Assembly (NCBI GenBank): GCA_963575745.1
Contig: CAUYUJ010001715.1
Span: 17,501-81,500, forward strand
Direction of reading: 5' to 3'
Source of the DNA: Prorocentrum cordatum
Taxonomy: Eukaryota; Sar; Dinophyceae; Prorocentrales; Prorocentraceae
DNA: 64,000 nucleotides
A model generated the notes under the pieces. The model made no database searches. It saw nothing but the letters and a program-made list of their open reading frames with translations, and was not told where the DNA came from. A program made the translations under genes and the position numbers. Positions 21,646 through 32,640 of this stretch are shown here, piece after piece; within the stretch, counting starts at the first letter, position 1, and each line of letters begins with the position of its first letter.

Positions 21646-23500
21646 CCGCTCCGAGACTCCGAGAGCCCCTTGTACATGCGCCCCACCGCCTCGCGCGCGC
21701 CGCCCCTGGCCCCCCTCCTGCGGCCATGGCAGGCCGACGCCAAACCAGCTGATACCTTCGCGCCCTCACCCTCGGAGCGCACCTCCTCCTTGACAGTCGG
21801 CGGCGACATCCTTGCCGTCAGCTTGACGCGCTCGCCTGGCTTGTTTTTGCGAGTGGCCCTACGTGCCGCCTCGATGTCCCGAGGAGGAGGAGCCTTGACT
21901 CGAGCCTCTGCCTCTCTCCTCCTCCTGCTGAGTTCGTTCGGCGACGGCGGCGGGCACTCTGGCGACGACCCGCTACTCCCAGAAGCAGCGGCGGCGGCAG
22001 ACACGGCGGCCTCGATCACAGCGGCCACATCGCCGGATGGGGCCTGCGTTTTCTTCCTCCGCCAATTCCGGCCGCCGCCTCCGCCACCCGCGTTCGGCTG
22101 CTGATCCTCGTTCTGGCCGTGGGGCGCCTTCTCGCAGTACTTGTAATGGTTGACGCCGCCCTCTGCCCAATCCTGCCCGTCGTGCCGGCCGCCGCACTTG
22201 TCGCAGCAGTAACCCGGTTTCCAGAGCTCCCTCGGATCGCTATGCTCCAGGTAAAGGCACCCCGGGTTAAGGCCTGGGGCGAGCGCCCTGGCTCGCGCCC
22301 GCCCCCTTGCCTCGGCCTGCGTCACCCTAGGTAGTGCCGCCACCGCACCTGACGTGCTGGCCGCTCCAGGCGCGGGCGCGTCCGGACCCTCCGCCGTCTT
22401 GCCCCAACGCTCGTCGTCGCCCACTGCACCTGCCCGCCTGTCCGACCCACTGGCTCCACTCCCCGCGCCGCTCTGCGCATGCCGAGCTTCACGCGCCGGT
22501 CCGTGACTGCGCCCCAACGTGTACCAGCACGTCCTGCAGCAGTAGAACACTGGGGTAGACAGCTCCGGCAGCCTCCTCCAGCAGCCCTCCATATGGAAGA
22601 CGCCCTCCTCCTCTGGGTTGATCCTTCTGCGCCTGGCGCGGGCCTCGCCCTCGGTCTCCTCGTAGCTGAGCTCCTCTGGCCACTGGGTGCCCCTGAAATC
22701 CCGCCCCTCGCGGTCCTGGCCGATGCAGACGTACGACACGTTACTGATACTGCCCTCCGCCGTGTTCATGTCCGCCCCTATGCCGCAGTAGAACGGCACT
22801 GCGAACGGCGGCGCCTTGGGCAGGCTGGCGGGCTGCACGACGGTGGGCGGGATCGGATCGCCCCCCTGGAAGTCGTTCGGCACCGCTCTGATAAGCGAGG
22901 TGTCCTCACTGGCTGGGATGGCGGCGGCGCTGGCCGCCCCTGCCGCCCCCTCCTTGGCCCTCGCGCGGCCCTGGGCCATCGAAATGGGGCAAGTGCGATT
23001 GCACATCGGGCAGCTCGCGTCTCTCCCCGCACCCTGCACGCCGCAATATTCGCACCAGGCATACTGGGCGTCCGGGCCCCCCCCTGGGAATGGCACCGCG
23101 CGCTCCTCGCCACCTCCTCCTGCGCTGCTGCCTGGCCTCGTGCTGCCGACCCTCCGTCAGCGGCTGAACCTCCTTGGCAGGCCCCGCTGCCCGACGCCGC
23201 CTCCTGCTGGCGCCTCCGGAGCTCCTCATGCCTGGCCTCGCATCCCGGCCCGTGGTTGGCCACGTCGGTGTTCCTGCACGTCCTGCAGCAATGCCAGCCC
23301 CAGCCATGGCCCAGGTCCGCGCAGCGCCTCCCACATTCGTTCCAGCACGGCGGGCCCCCATCGGGGCCCCTGCCCACTTGCAGCAGGATCACATCTGGGC
23401 ACGGGTCCTCCAGCAAGTTCTGCGCTCGTCTCCAGCCGCGCTCGTCGTCGTCAGGGATCATGCCGCACTTACCTGGGGGGTCCGCTCCTTTGATCGCCGC
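21564..23500 (-). pseudogene. YR-2 multi-zinc-finger region
   Basis: Three Cys/His clusters are visible: CGRRCADLGHGWGWHCCRTC with a following HGPGC (about 23340-23230); WCEYCGVQGAGRDASCPMC then NRTC (about 23070-22990); and GYCCDKCGGRHDG with NHYKYC (about 22220-22130). An FYCCRTCWYTLGRSHGP motif at about 22545 repeats the CCRTC...HGP pattern of the first cluster. Between them are acidic and Gly-rich linkers. A C-terminal Lys/Arg-rich stretch could bind nucleic acid. Treble-clef-like fingers next to a recombinase may serve DNA targeting; that is inference. Confidence 0.5.
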
Positions 23501-23649
23501 CACCCTTCCCTTCGGGTCGTGCGGGCACTCCTTGCACGCTCGCAGCCACATCTGCAGCCGCTCCCACAACGCATCCTCTCTGGCCAACGAGCAGACCCCC
23601 TCCTTGGCCGAATCCCGCCTCTGCCTCACCCGGTCCAGCTGGGCCAGCG

Positions 23650-24560
23650 CCTCCTCGACCATGGCGCCCCGAGCTGCGGGGTGGCCGCCCGGGTGCCCCA
23701 TGCCGCGAGGGGCTCCTGATGGGGCCCCCTCGTCAGCCGCTCTGCGAAAGATCGCCGGGGCGCCACCCGCGAGCTTCCAGATCTCCTCGCCCCCCAGCTG
23801 CCACGCCCCAGGAAGAGGATCCCGCGCATCATGGACAAGAATACGCTCTCCTGGCTTGGCAGCTACTGCCGCGCTCCTGATGCTCGGCGACGGCCCGTCC
23901 ACCGTGAACACCAGCTCCTTTGCTCCCCCTCCCTTCGGATGCCAGTGGCCACAGGGCCGAGCCCCCTCCGGACCTCCTCGCTTAGGAATGCGCGGGTCGA
24001 GGACCAGCTCGCCGTCGTCGCTGCTCAGCCTGGCGACGCTCGGGCTCGGCCTACCCACGCACGAGCGGATGCTCATGGGCTCAACGCACTCCTGGCCTAT
24101 GCTCGCAGCCTCGCCGCCTCCTCGGACCGCCACGACTACGCGCCGCTGCCTCGCAACAGAGTCGCCGAGCCGGGCGCAGCAGACCTCTACCTCCTCCCAG
24201 CTGTAGCCCGTTCCCTTGAGCCGACGCATCGCCGGGCCCAAATCCGCCGGGCCTGGCGCGTCCGCAACCGCGACCCCCGCTCCTGCCTGGATGACGAACT
24301 CCGACCACCGCCGAGCCCCCCCACCCCCATCGTCGGTCAAGCTGGCGGTCACCACGTCCGCCCCACCAGGGCTTCGAGCGCCCCAGTCGGCAACGCCTGG
24401 TGGCCAAACAATGCGCCCAGCGCCCGGGCCCCCAGGAGCCGCCAACATCCAGACGACTGCACCTCGCCGCGCCCCAGCCTTGCACAGGGCACCTTTTGAC
24501 CCGCGCCACTCGACGAGGGTCACAGCCCTGCCAGGCGCCAGCTGCAGTCCTGGGGCGGTG
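23650..24560 (-). pseudogene. YR-2 methyltransferase-like domain 2
   Basis: Downstream of RNase H the frame reads AMRRLKGTGYSWEEVEVCCA then RLGDSVARQRRVVVAV, which resembles the region of C5-cytosine methyltransferases between motifs VI and VIII (Leu-x-x-x-Gly-Tyr ... Gly-x-x-x-x-Arg-x-Arg). Further on are VDGPSPSIRSAAV (about 23905-23870) and WQLGGEEIWKLAGG (about 23810-23765), like motif IX. Upstream, DVVTASLTDDGGG could be a diverged earlier strand, but motif I and a Pro-Cys motif are not evident. It may supply the target-recognition half missing from domain 1, or be a degenerate second copy. Confidence 0.45.
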
Positions 24561-24649
24561 CGGCTCGCGCCGGGCCGCCGCGAGCTGCTTAGCCACCCTG
24601 GCGCCCGCGTCGCTCTGCCCCTCCCAAACGAGCGCCCGGCGCAGCCAGC

Positions 24650-26300
24650 CGCGCTCGAGATGCTCCGCCCGACTGTCCCGCAGGCTGACGACCACCAGGC
24701 CCCTGGACTCCGCAAGCTCCTTCGCCTCCTCGCTCTCAACCCTGGAGAACGTGTCCGCCGTGACGTTGTGGTAGGCGCGGAAGTAGGCCGTCGCCACCTC
24801 GTAGCCGTGCACCGCCTCGAGGCACGTGACCACCATGATCAGGAAGCTGGCGTAGCGATTATTGGCCCTGCGGTTCTGCAGCCAGCAGTGGACGTTGTAG
24901 TTGTCTCCGCCGTACATCACCACGCCTCTCTCCCACCAGCCCTCCGCGCCTGCCTTGGCTGCGAAAGACACGAGGTTCATGAACTCGGCGATGGCGACGA
25001 TGGCCTCCTCGTCCTCCTCTACGCCGACTGCCTCGCGCAGCGCCTGCATGAACTCGGGCGCTGCATGGAAGGCGCACTTGGAGTTCACCCAGTCGACCGT
25101 GGCGATCCGCTGCGGGGCGGCATCGCCCGTGACCCAGATCACGCGGCAGCGCCAGCCCGGGAGCGCCAACTTCTCGTCGATGGAGAGGATGCCCGGCAAC
25201 GCTCCCGCGAAGCGAGAGCTCCACTTGGCCCGATCCGATGCGAGAACCCGTGCCACCTCGGTAGCCTGCAAAAAACCCACCCACGCCAGGCGGCCATGCT
25301 GGTCGTCCCCCTTGGGTCCGGCCAGCCTCCTCGGGCGACCCCGCATCAGGGCGTCAGTCGCGCTCACGAGGCATCGCCTGGCAGGCATGACGAAGCACCA
25401 GTACTGCCGGTTGCCCCTGTAGACCTCCAGGAAGTTCCAAGGAATATTCTGCTGTCCGTAATCCAGGGCGGGATCCGCTGCCTTCTCGATCTTGGGCTCC
25501 GGCATATCAATCGTGCCCTCCCGGGTACGATACAGGAGGCCCCAGCAGATCTTGGACGTCCCCCAGCCTCCCCCCTCAAGGTCTTTCTCCTTGTTGATCG
25601 CCTCCTCGCCCAAGCATGCCCTGATCCCTTCCAGCGCTACGTCGCCGCTCTGAGCCGCCCGAGTACCGATGTCGGGCTCAACGAGCACCTGGTCGCCCAT
25701 GAGGAAGGAGCTGTGGAACGCGACATCGTCATCCCACCTCGCGTCCGCGGGGCGGTAGGCCGCGTGGTAGCACTTCGCCGCCCACGCCCAGATCATCCAC
25801 TCGCCCGGGCTCCACCTTCCAGGTCCGCCCCAAAGATGCACGCGTCCACCTCGTGCATCACCACCCACCCGAAGGCGCCCTTGACGTCCTTCTTAGCCAA
25901 AACGATGCCAGCCCCCGGCATCCTGGCCTTTCACCAGAGGATGATGCGCGCAAGGTCCGCATGCCTCGGCTGGTCCGCGGGGGGGCGATCCTCCCTGGGG
26001 CAGCTCTGGTTCTGCACAGTACCGTCCCAAATGAGGCGGACCCTGTCGCTCATGGTGCGGTCCGGGTTTTGCTCGAGCACCCTTACCATGGGGGCGCTCA
26101 CCACCTTGCTGAGGAAGTGCTCGTGGAGGTTGGTGCACAGCAGTACCCGGCCCCTGGCCGCATGCTTCCACAGAGCATGCATGACCTCATCGAGGTGATC
26201 CTTCGCGCTGGGGCGCGGCAGCGCCGTCGAAGGCGCGTCGGCACGCCTCAAAACCTCGCCCTCGCCCCCTCCCTGGCCACCTTCCGGGCGTACTCCAACA
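24650..26300 (-). pseudogene. YR-2 reverse transcriptase and RNase H
   Basis: 26251-25931 has VVSAPMVRVLEQNPDRTMSD (RT fingers). After an in-frame UGA comes IVLAKKDVKGAFGWVV (motif A Asp, about 25890). After a shift, EWMIWAWAAKCYHAAYRP and SSFLMGDQVLVEPDIG (about 25670-25715) stand where motif C should be, with Gly-Asp-Gln instead of x-Asp-Asp. NIPWNFLEVYRGNRQYWC is the connection to RNase H. RNase H follows in canonical order: WVTGDAAPQRIATVDW (Asp), AEFMNLVSFA (Glu), MYGGDNYNVHCWLQNR (Asp), RAYHNVTADTFSR (Asp). The element therefore kept a full RNase H, while RT is damaged. Confidence 0.65.
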
Positions 26301-26399
26301 GCGCGCCCTCTACTAGCGGCTCTAGGTTCTTCTCAAAGATGCCCCCCAGGTGATAGCCATGCCTCTCCCACCAGACCCCCCGCAGCGCAATGATCGCCT

Positions 26400-27948
26400 T
26401 CTCGAGCGACCCCGACCCCCAGCACCGCATCTCCTCGCCCCACGACCTCCTTGACCTGATCCGTCTCGCAGTCTGGATGGTCCTGGAGAAATCGTAGTAG
26501 TTCCCTGGCCGCGACATCCTCAGCCCTCGTCGAGTCGCTCTCAATGGGGATCTCGCCCGCGCGAGTCGACACCTCTGCTCCGCCTCTCGATGCTCCGCCA
26601 AGTTCGCGCTGACCGTCCACCCCCCCTCCGTGCTCCTCATCTCTTGCTTTGCGATCTCGCCGAACCCGCTGCAGCACTGTCCGGGCGACCAGCTCAGCAA
26701 TCTCCTGGGAGTAGGTCTCGCTGCGCTGGGTGACCGCCTTGCCCTCCACGAGGTCGCGAACGTGGTCGCCGCTGCAGCGGAGGTTGAGCGCGCCCGCGAT
26801 GTCCTCCGAAGTCGAGACAATGCGCGTCGGCTCGAGGTGAAGTCCGCCTGCAGCGCCCCTGAGGTTCAGCGCGCACTGGTCAAGACGAACCTGATGCCAG
26901 GCCGGGTCAGCCAGAAGCCCAGCCAGGCGACGACAGGCGGTCGATAGCCAAGGGTTCTCGCCCGAGCAACCTCTGCCTTTGGCTGCCCTCTCAGTCATGA
27001 TCTGCTTGGCCAGCGTCAGGAAGACCGCACACTCCTTCTTGACCTTGGAGAGATCGACCCCGCGCGACTCGTTGAGCGCGACGAGGGCACAGAACGCGGT
27101 ACAGGATCGGCTGATCCACGTCTCGCGCGGGTCGTAACGCTCGATCATGGAAACCAACAGCTCCCGGCCCCGTCTGCTCGTCCTCCTTGCTGCACCACCG
27201 CTTGGGAGACGCGCGCCTCGCCCGCGAAGATCTCGAGGAAGTCCAGGCGGCACCCGCGCGGCGGCAATGCTGCCGCCTGATCGCCCAGCCAACTGCGGAT
27301 ATCATCCTCCGAGAGGTCCGGGTACATCTCGCCTACCTTGTCGCCGTCCTGGGCCTCATCCTCCTCAACCTCTCCTGCCACAGCCTTCTCGAGGAAGAGT
27401 GCTGACTTGGCAGGGGTCTCGTCGCTCAGGAGACCCACCAGGATGCCCGAGGCAGGGCGCCGCGTAGCCGAAAGCCCCGCGGCCTCCGCGCAGCGCTGGC
27501 ACGCTAGGGCCGCTAGGGCCCCTGGGAGTGCTGGGGGCGATCTGGTGGACAGCGCCAGCTCCAGTAGCGCCCCCCAGCCGAGGGCAGGCAGCTCTTGGAC
27601 GTCAATGCCAGCCCCGTACAACTGCCCCGCGACGCCCGCTCCCGGCGGGACAAGCACCCACACGTGGCCCTTGTGAACCAACACCCATAGAATATCCTCC
27701 CCCCTCCTTGTGAACTCCGCGCCGATGATGAGCTCAACTGCCGCCCTGCCGTAGCAGCCCACGCGCACTGCCCCTAGCGCTTTCGCGCGCAGGAGGTCCG
27801 AGGGCAGCGCCGCGTACATGCGATAGTCCTTGTCGTGGTCTCTGTAGGTGCGGTCGCGGCAGAAGATGCGGAGGTCCGCCTGAGCCTGGGCCGAGAGGCC
27901 CGGGACCTCACCTAAGACACCCTCCGCGATCTGCGCCGCCTGCAGCAT
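26400..27948 (-). pseudogene. YR-2 methyltransferase-like domain 1
   Basis: The frame at 27948-27145 ends in LDFLEIFAGEARVSQAVVQQ, which matches the SAM-binding motif I of C5-cytosine methyltransferases (Phe-Ala-Gly-x-x-x-x-Ser). After a shift the frame at 27160-26400 carries RETWISRSCTAFCAL (motif IV region; the catalytic Cys is kept but the usual Pro-Pro before it is Arg-Ser), GRGCSGENPWLSTA (motif VI Glu-Asn) and VRLDQCALNL. C5 methyltransferases act on DNA cytosine; whether this divergent copy could is doubtful, given the altered motif IV and the frameshift. It sits directly upstream of the RT fingers. Confidence 0.55.
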
Positions 27949-28209
27949 CTCCTTGCCTCCTTGCGAAAGCGGAGACCCTCCTCCTGGACGGCGATCGCTA
28001 ACGGCTGCTCCCCCGTCGGGGTCGCTCCCTCATTGATCATGTTGGCCGCTATCACGTTGATGATCGCGCACTCCCTCAGCTCGATGTCTGGAGGCCCCTT
28101 ACACGAATGCGGCAGGCCATCCAGCGCCTCGACCGTCTCCGGGTCCAGCGCAAGCTTGTCGCGGTAGTGGAGCATCGTCCATTTCGCGCCCGCCAGCACA
28201 AGCGCACCC

Positions 28210-29100
28210 TTACCACGCTCGTCGCCCTCTGCCCATACGATAGGCCCCACGACGGCCTGGTGCGCAGTGACCTCGCCCGCCTTGGCGCCGCTGCAGGAAT
28301 GCCTCCGCCGCCTCCGCTAACTCGGGGCAACCGTAGTCCACAGCGTGCGCGGCCAGGGCCTCGACGTCGCACTCCTCTCCTGCCTCCTTAGTCGCCCTGA
28401 CACGCTTCTGGAGGTAGCATCCGCGCAGGCCAGGCGCCGCCGCCACGTGCGCGAGGGCCGGGTCGGCGTCGATCTCGCGCACGATCTCCTTGCGTCTGGC
28501 TAGCTGCGGGATTGAGTCTTGCAAGGAGGCCCGCTGCTGCTTGGCCTGGTGATGGTTGCCCAGCCACTTGGCGCCCGGGCCCTGCATGGTGATTGGAAGG
28601 TGCTCCTCAAGCTCTGTCGGGTTGAAATCCTTGAGCTCCTCAGGCGCCCCCACCCAGCCTGACGGTGGCAGCGTCTCCGGGCCCCCGCCAGTGCGGCTGG
28701 CCCTCTGCGCAGCCGCTGACGGCTCCTGCTCGGTCACGGTATTGATGCTGCCGCACTTCTTGCCGCTCCCCCTGGCGCCCGCCGCAGGTGTCTGCCCCTT
28801 CCCCGGGGCCCCTGCCGCTGCCGCCTCACCTGCCCTCTTGGAAGCCTCCTCGGCATCATGCGCCTGTCGCAGAGCGGCGATCCTCTTGTCCGCCTCCTCG
28901 CGCGAGCCCACCTCAGGGCCGCCCTTGGGGCCGCCCCTCTTGATCAGCTGCATCTGCACGGTGCGATCGAGCAGGCCTACCTTGCCAATCGGCCTGTGCG
29001 AGCGTGGGCATGACGAGTTCTGGCAGCCCTTCAAACTGGAATTGGCCAAGCATATGGCGCGGCCGCTCGCGGGGGACTTCGGACGGCGATCGAGGCTGCT
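28210..29100 (-). pseudogene. YR-2 CCCH zinc finger and linker
   Basis: At about 29060-28985 the frame reads ICLANSSLKGCQNSSCPRSH: C-x7-C-x4-C-x3-H, a CCCH finger of the kind that binds RNA. A Lys/Arg/Glu-rich linker follows (about 28900-28700), then VGAPEELKDFNPTELEEHLP, ITMQGPGAKWLGNHHQAKQQ, and a helical region ending near ELAEAAEAFLQ. In a retroelement this fits a nucleocapsid-type RNA-binding segment. Confidence 0.5.
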
Positions 29101-29289
29101 ACCGTACTCCTTACGAGCAAGGGCATGCCCCAGCAGCCCTGCACCCCCTCGACCCCCTGCCGCTCCCCCCGCTGCGCCCCCCCCCCGGCCCACCAGCCCC
29201 CACCCTGCTCGCTCTGGGCCCGGGCCTGGGGTGGATCGCCTGCGGGGCGGGCACCGCATTGGAACGGAAAGCCGTCTGCCACTGCGACC

Positions 29290-30034
29290 TCGTGAGCTCA
29301 TTGTGATGCCTGGCCATGATGTCCGTCATGAAGTACTGGTCGGGCTCATCGAGGAAGTAGGTGCGCGGCATCCGCAGCCACGGCCCCGGGTCCTCGCTGC
29401 TGGCGGGGGACGTGCATACAAAGCGGATGCGGCCCCAGGTCGGGTTCTCATCTCCCATGAGTTCCAACATGCGCGCCCTCTGCATGCGCAGCTCCTCGCA
29501 CCAGCGGCCTCGGAGCTCCGCCCATATGCCGAATATGACGTTGGGCGGCCATGCGTACTCCGCCTCGTCGTTGAGGCTGAGCAGGTGCTCCGCGGCTCTG
29601 ATATGCTGGTCGCAATGCCCCTGGCCGCAGAAACAAGCCCAGGCCCACGACTCCCGCTTGGCGTCTTGGAACCAGTGCTGGGGCGTAGGCGCATGCCTCG
29701 GCCGTGCCTCGAGCTTGTAGTCCTTCGGCGGCGCGTAGTTGTCCATGTCGGCCTCTGTCGCCTTCGGGAAGTTGGCGCAGCTGAGGCAATAATCCAGCAG
29801 GTGGATGTGATCACGCCCGCCGTGCTGGAACGCCGCGTAGCCATGCCCGATGCTGTTCGCGATATTCGCGGGGAACTTGATCGACCAGAAGAGTGGCCGA
29901 AAGTTCTGACCCACGGACCTCAGCGCATGATAAGCGCCCTTGCCCAGCAGCCCTGGACACAACGTGACAGCGTAGTAGTCGCAGCCACTCGCCATGAATG
30001 TGAGCTGCTCCTCCACGCGTCCGATGCTGGCCAA
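29290..30034 (-). CDS. YR-2 gag-like region
   Basis: A well-composed frame with many aromatic and Cys/His residues: DYYAVTLCPGLLGKGAYHAL, FPANIANSIGHGYAAFQHGG, WAWACFCGQGHCDQHIRAAEHL, WPPNVIFGIWAELRGRW, and YFLDEPDQYFMTDIMARHHN at the end. I do not recognise a named domain. Position upstream of a CCCH finger and RT suggests a capsid/nucleocapsid role. The frame past about 29290 appears shifted. Confidence 0.45.
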
Positions 30035-30069
30035 GGTACCCTTGGCTGCGCCCCCAGACCCCCCGCATG

Positions 30070-31760
30070 CTAATTGGCTCGACCCCGCTCGCGCACCAGG
30101 CTCCGAAGCCCAATGCCGACCTCAGACTCGGGCGACGGCGCGCCCAGGACCCTCTCCTCCTGCGGCATCGACGAAGCCCCTGCATGCCACTCTCGCGGCC
30201 GCGTGGCGCGCCCCACGAAGGAAAGCTGCCGGGGCGGTCCGGCGGTCCAAGACGCGGTCGAACTGGCCCCTCCGGTTCCGTAGAACGCACTCGAGTTGAA
30301 GCTGGCCTGCGCCTCCTGCCGCGGGGGCGGCCTCTGACCGAAGCCTAGGAAACCCAGGTCCGGCGGGTGCCCTGCAGGGGGCGGCCTCGGCGGGGCCGCT
30401 GGGCCCGCCTGCCCGCCCCTTGAAGACCAAGGCGGCACCGCCGCCCTCTGCCCCCCGACAGCCACCTCTTGACCGTCGCAGGGTGCGTAGGCCGGTGGCG
30501 GCGCGGGGGGGCCCTCCGCCCCTCCTGGGGGACTGGCCTCCTTCTCCTCCCTCGAGCTCCTTGCTCCACACCTCGCGGCATCCTCTAAGAAGACTGGCGC
30601 CCACCTCACTGACACCTCCTCCGTGCGTCGCGTCGGCTGCCTCGATGAGCTCTGCGAGCAACTCGTGCCTGCCCATGCCGCTCTCGGACGAGATGGCCCC
30701 TCTGGCCGCACCGTCGGTGGGCCCGTCGGCGCGCTTGGCGAGGTAGGCCGAGGTGAGCATCGACCTCGGGCCCTGGCTCCGCTGCTCCTCATCCTGCCCC
30801 TGAGCCCCCCTCGACTTCGCGTCGAAGTCCGACTGCACCTCTCGCATCGTCGGGGCGGTGCTGCGGCTCCTGGACCGCGCCCGCTTGGCGAGGTGATGGC
30901 GACTGCGGTCATTGCTGAGCGCCAGGCGGACGCTGGGCTCAAAACGCCCCCCCAGCAGTTCGCGCCGTCGCCGTGGTCCGAGAGCCGCAGCGCTGCACCG
31001 GAGCGCCAGCAGATGGCAGGTGGCTGGGCCCCCACGAACTCGTCGAGAAGCTCCGGCCCTGGGGCCGAGAAGGCGCCATCCGGGATGGAGAAGACCAGCC
31101 CCAAGCCGACCGCCTCGACGTCCGCCCGCGGGTCGCCGTCGCCGCAGTCCTTGGCCGGACCGACGAAGCGCGCCGGGAAGCTGTAGCACGCATCCCACGC
31201 GTGCTCCGCGTCGGCCAGGGGATCCCGCACATGTAGCAACCAAGCAGCCTCAACCTCGGCCTTGGCGGGGCTGCCTTTGCGGCCTGAAGCCCCTGGAAGA
31301 CGGCGAGCTGCGCGGCCCTCGCCACCCCTCTCCGGCCCCTTGCTGCTTGACCGCCGATCCCGAGCTGCATCTGCCTGGTGAGGCGTGGCTGAGCGGCTAC
31401 GCCAGTCCACCGTCTGGTCGGCTGCGTAGGCCGCGCAGAGGGAGAAGCCATCCTTCTCGACCACGCGAGCGCGATGACACTGCGAGCGCGCGCGCCTCCG
31501 CAGCGCCGCCTGGCTCTCGTAGATGCCAGCATGATGAGCACATGCCCGGAAGACCCGGGTGCCTCCCCCCTCCTGCATCTCGCGCACGTCGGATACAGCC
31601 GTGTCCTCGACCAGCACGAAGACTGGATCCTGCCTGGCCGTGTCCCTGCAGCACGAGGCGCTCAGGACTTGGGCGCCGTCCTTGGTGACATACGCCACCT
31701 GATCGGCCTGGCAGACATCCACGCTGGGCTCTGACTCGGTCTCTGAGTTGGGGCCCATCT
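30070..31760 (-). pseudogene. YR-2 Cys/His-rich and low-complexity region
   Basis: The frame from about 31760 reads QADQVAYVTKDGAQVLSASC, VFVLVEDTAVSDV, then RACAHHAGIYESQ and a Cys-containing basic stretch, suggesting a zinc-binding fold. Further on is ACYSFPARFVGPAKDCGDG and FSIPDGAFSAPGPELLDEF. After a frameshift near 30920 the sense moves to SDFDAKSRGAQGQDEEQR, SAYLAKRADGPTDG and GRHELLAELIEAADATHGGG. This looks like a gag-region linker. No enzyme motif is present. Confidence 0.4.
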
Positions 31761-31799
31761 CCTCGGCCTTGCTGGGCGGCTGCCCCAGTTCAGGGTGCC

Positions 31800-32606
31800 T
31801 CAACCTCCTCCTGGCACAGCACCGGAACAGCCTCCAGCCCGCGTTGCCCATGAGCAGCGCAGCCAACTGCCGATACTAGCGCGTCCTGCTGGGGAACGCT
31901 TGGCCGAGTCCGCCACGTCAACTGGGGGGCCGCGGGCCACCACGCACGAGGAGCAGACGTGGACCATGGGCTCGTCGCCAGCGGGGAGGGTGCAGGGCGA
32001 GGTCGCGCACAAATGCGCCAAACCAATCCCCTCGTTGGCCCGGGCGCCCTCCAGGTCGGCCTTCAGGTGGCGACGAGAGCTGCTCTTCACCTCCCTAAAC
32101 TTGCACACGTAGCCGCGACGCGCGACGCGGCCGCCCTTCAGCGGCCCCTGCTCGAGCCTAGCAACAGAGCCTCCCGACTGGATGATCAGATCGTTGGGCA
32201 TCATCTTCTCGGCTCCGCCTCCTCTCGCCCGAACCTCGTTCTTGACATAGTCCTCATCAACCGCGATCGCCTCCGAAGGGCCGTGCCAATTGAGAACCCA
32301 TGCTGAGTTGCCGTCGAGCGCTAGCCTCACGCCATACCCTGTCTCGTTGCCCTGCGCGAAACCCCGGAGCGTCGCCAGCAAGAGTGACACGTAGCTCCAT
32401 GATGTCTTCAGGAACCAGACGAGGAGGCTCACGGCTGAGCCGAGGACCGTCGCGACACCGATAGCTGCCATCCCCATCGCCGCCCACTGCAACCTTGCCC
32501 AATAGGCGCCAGTCAGGTAGCGGCCCATGGAATCGACCAGCCCCATGATGAACGCGATGAGCTGGTGGAGGAGCGCACCCAAGGCGCACCCGATCCTCTC
32601 CCCCAA
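31800..32606 (-). CDS. YR-2 N-terminal ORF with membrane segments
   Basis: The frame is open to the hairpin repeat, so its true start is unknown (the first codon is not ATG). Hydrophobic stretches IGCALGALLHQLIAFIMGLV and AAIGVATVLGSAVSLLVWFL could be membrane helices near residues 4-25 and 45-75. A hydrophilic part follows with YVCKFREVKSSSRRHLKADL and Cys-containing HLCATSPCT and HVCSSCVV. I do not recognise a family. It may be the first product of YR-2 or a separate gene; same strand and near-contiguity favour the former. Confidence 0.4.
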   Translation of the reverse strand: MGERIGCALGALLHQLIAFIMGLVDSMGRYLTGAYWARLQWAAMGMAAIGVATVLGSAVSLLVWFLKTSWSYVSLLLATLRGFAQGNETGYGVRLALDGNSAWVLNWHGPSEAIAVDEDYVKNEVRARGGGAEKMMPNDLIIQSGGSVARLEQGPLKGGRVARRGYVCKFREVKSSSRRHLKADLEGARANEGIGLAHLCATSPCTLPAGDEPMVHVCSSCVVARGPPVDVADSAKRSPAGRASIGSWLRCSWATRAGGCSGAVPGGG

Positions 32607-32608
32607 CC

Positions 32609-32640
32609 ACTGGGCGCCGGCGGTAAACCGTCAACCTTTC
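32609..32640 (+). repeat. Hairpin-repeat left arm (truncated by LINE-A)
   Basis: Starts ACTGGGCGCC, then GGCGGTAAACCGTCAACC. The right arm is missing here because LINE-A begins at this point. On the far side of LINE-A, at about 35277, the flank resumes with GGGGGACTCGTAGAGC. Confidence 0.9.

Larger units (their letters stand above)
19592..32608 (-). mobile_element. YR-2: large tyrosine-recombinase retroelement with methyltransferase-like domains
   Basis: Minus-strand order: membrane-segment N-terminal region, Cys/His-rich region, gag-like region, CCCH finger, methyltransferase-like domain 1, RT, RNase H, methyltransferase-like domain 2, several zinc fingers, coiled-coil-like segment, tyrosine recombinase. 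RT plus tyrosine recombinase places it in the DIRS order. Cytosine methyltransferases captured by retrotransposons have been reported from dinoflagellates, so the combination has precedent. Frameshifts and in-frame UGA codons show decay. I could not find terminal repeats by eye, so both ends are approximate; the 5' side is bounded by the hairpin repeat at 32609. Confidence 0.7.

Noticed and set aside
32609-32640. The hairpin left arm as the true 3' end of the LINEs (stringent LINE/SINE tail pairing)
   Set aside because: LINE-C and LINE-D have target-site duplications placed inside the hairpin with the other arm on the far side. The hairpin was there first. It stays a fallback for LINE-A and LINE-B, where no duplication remains.
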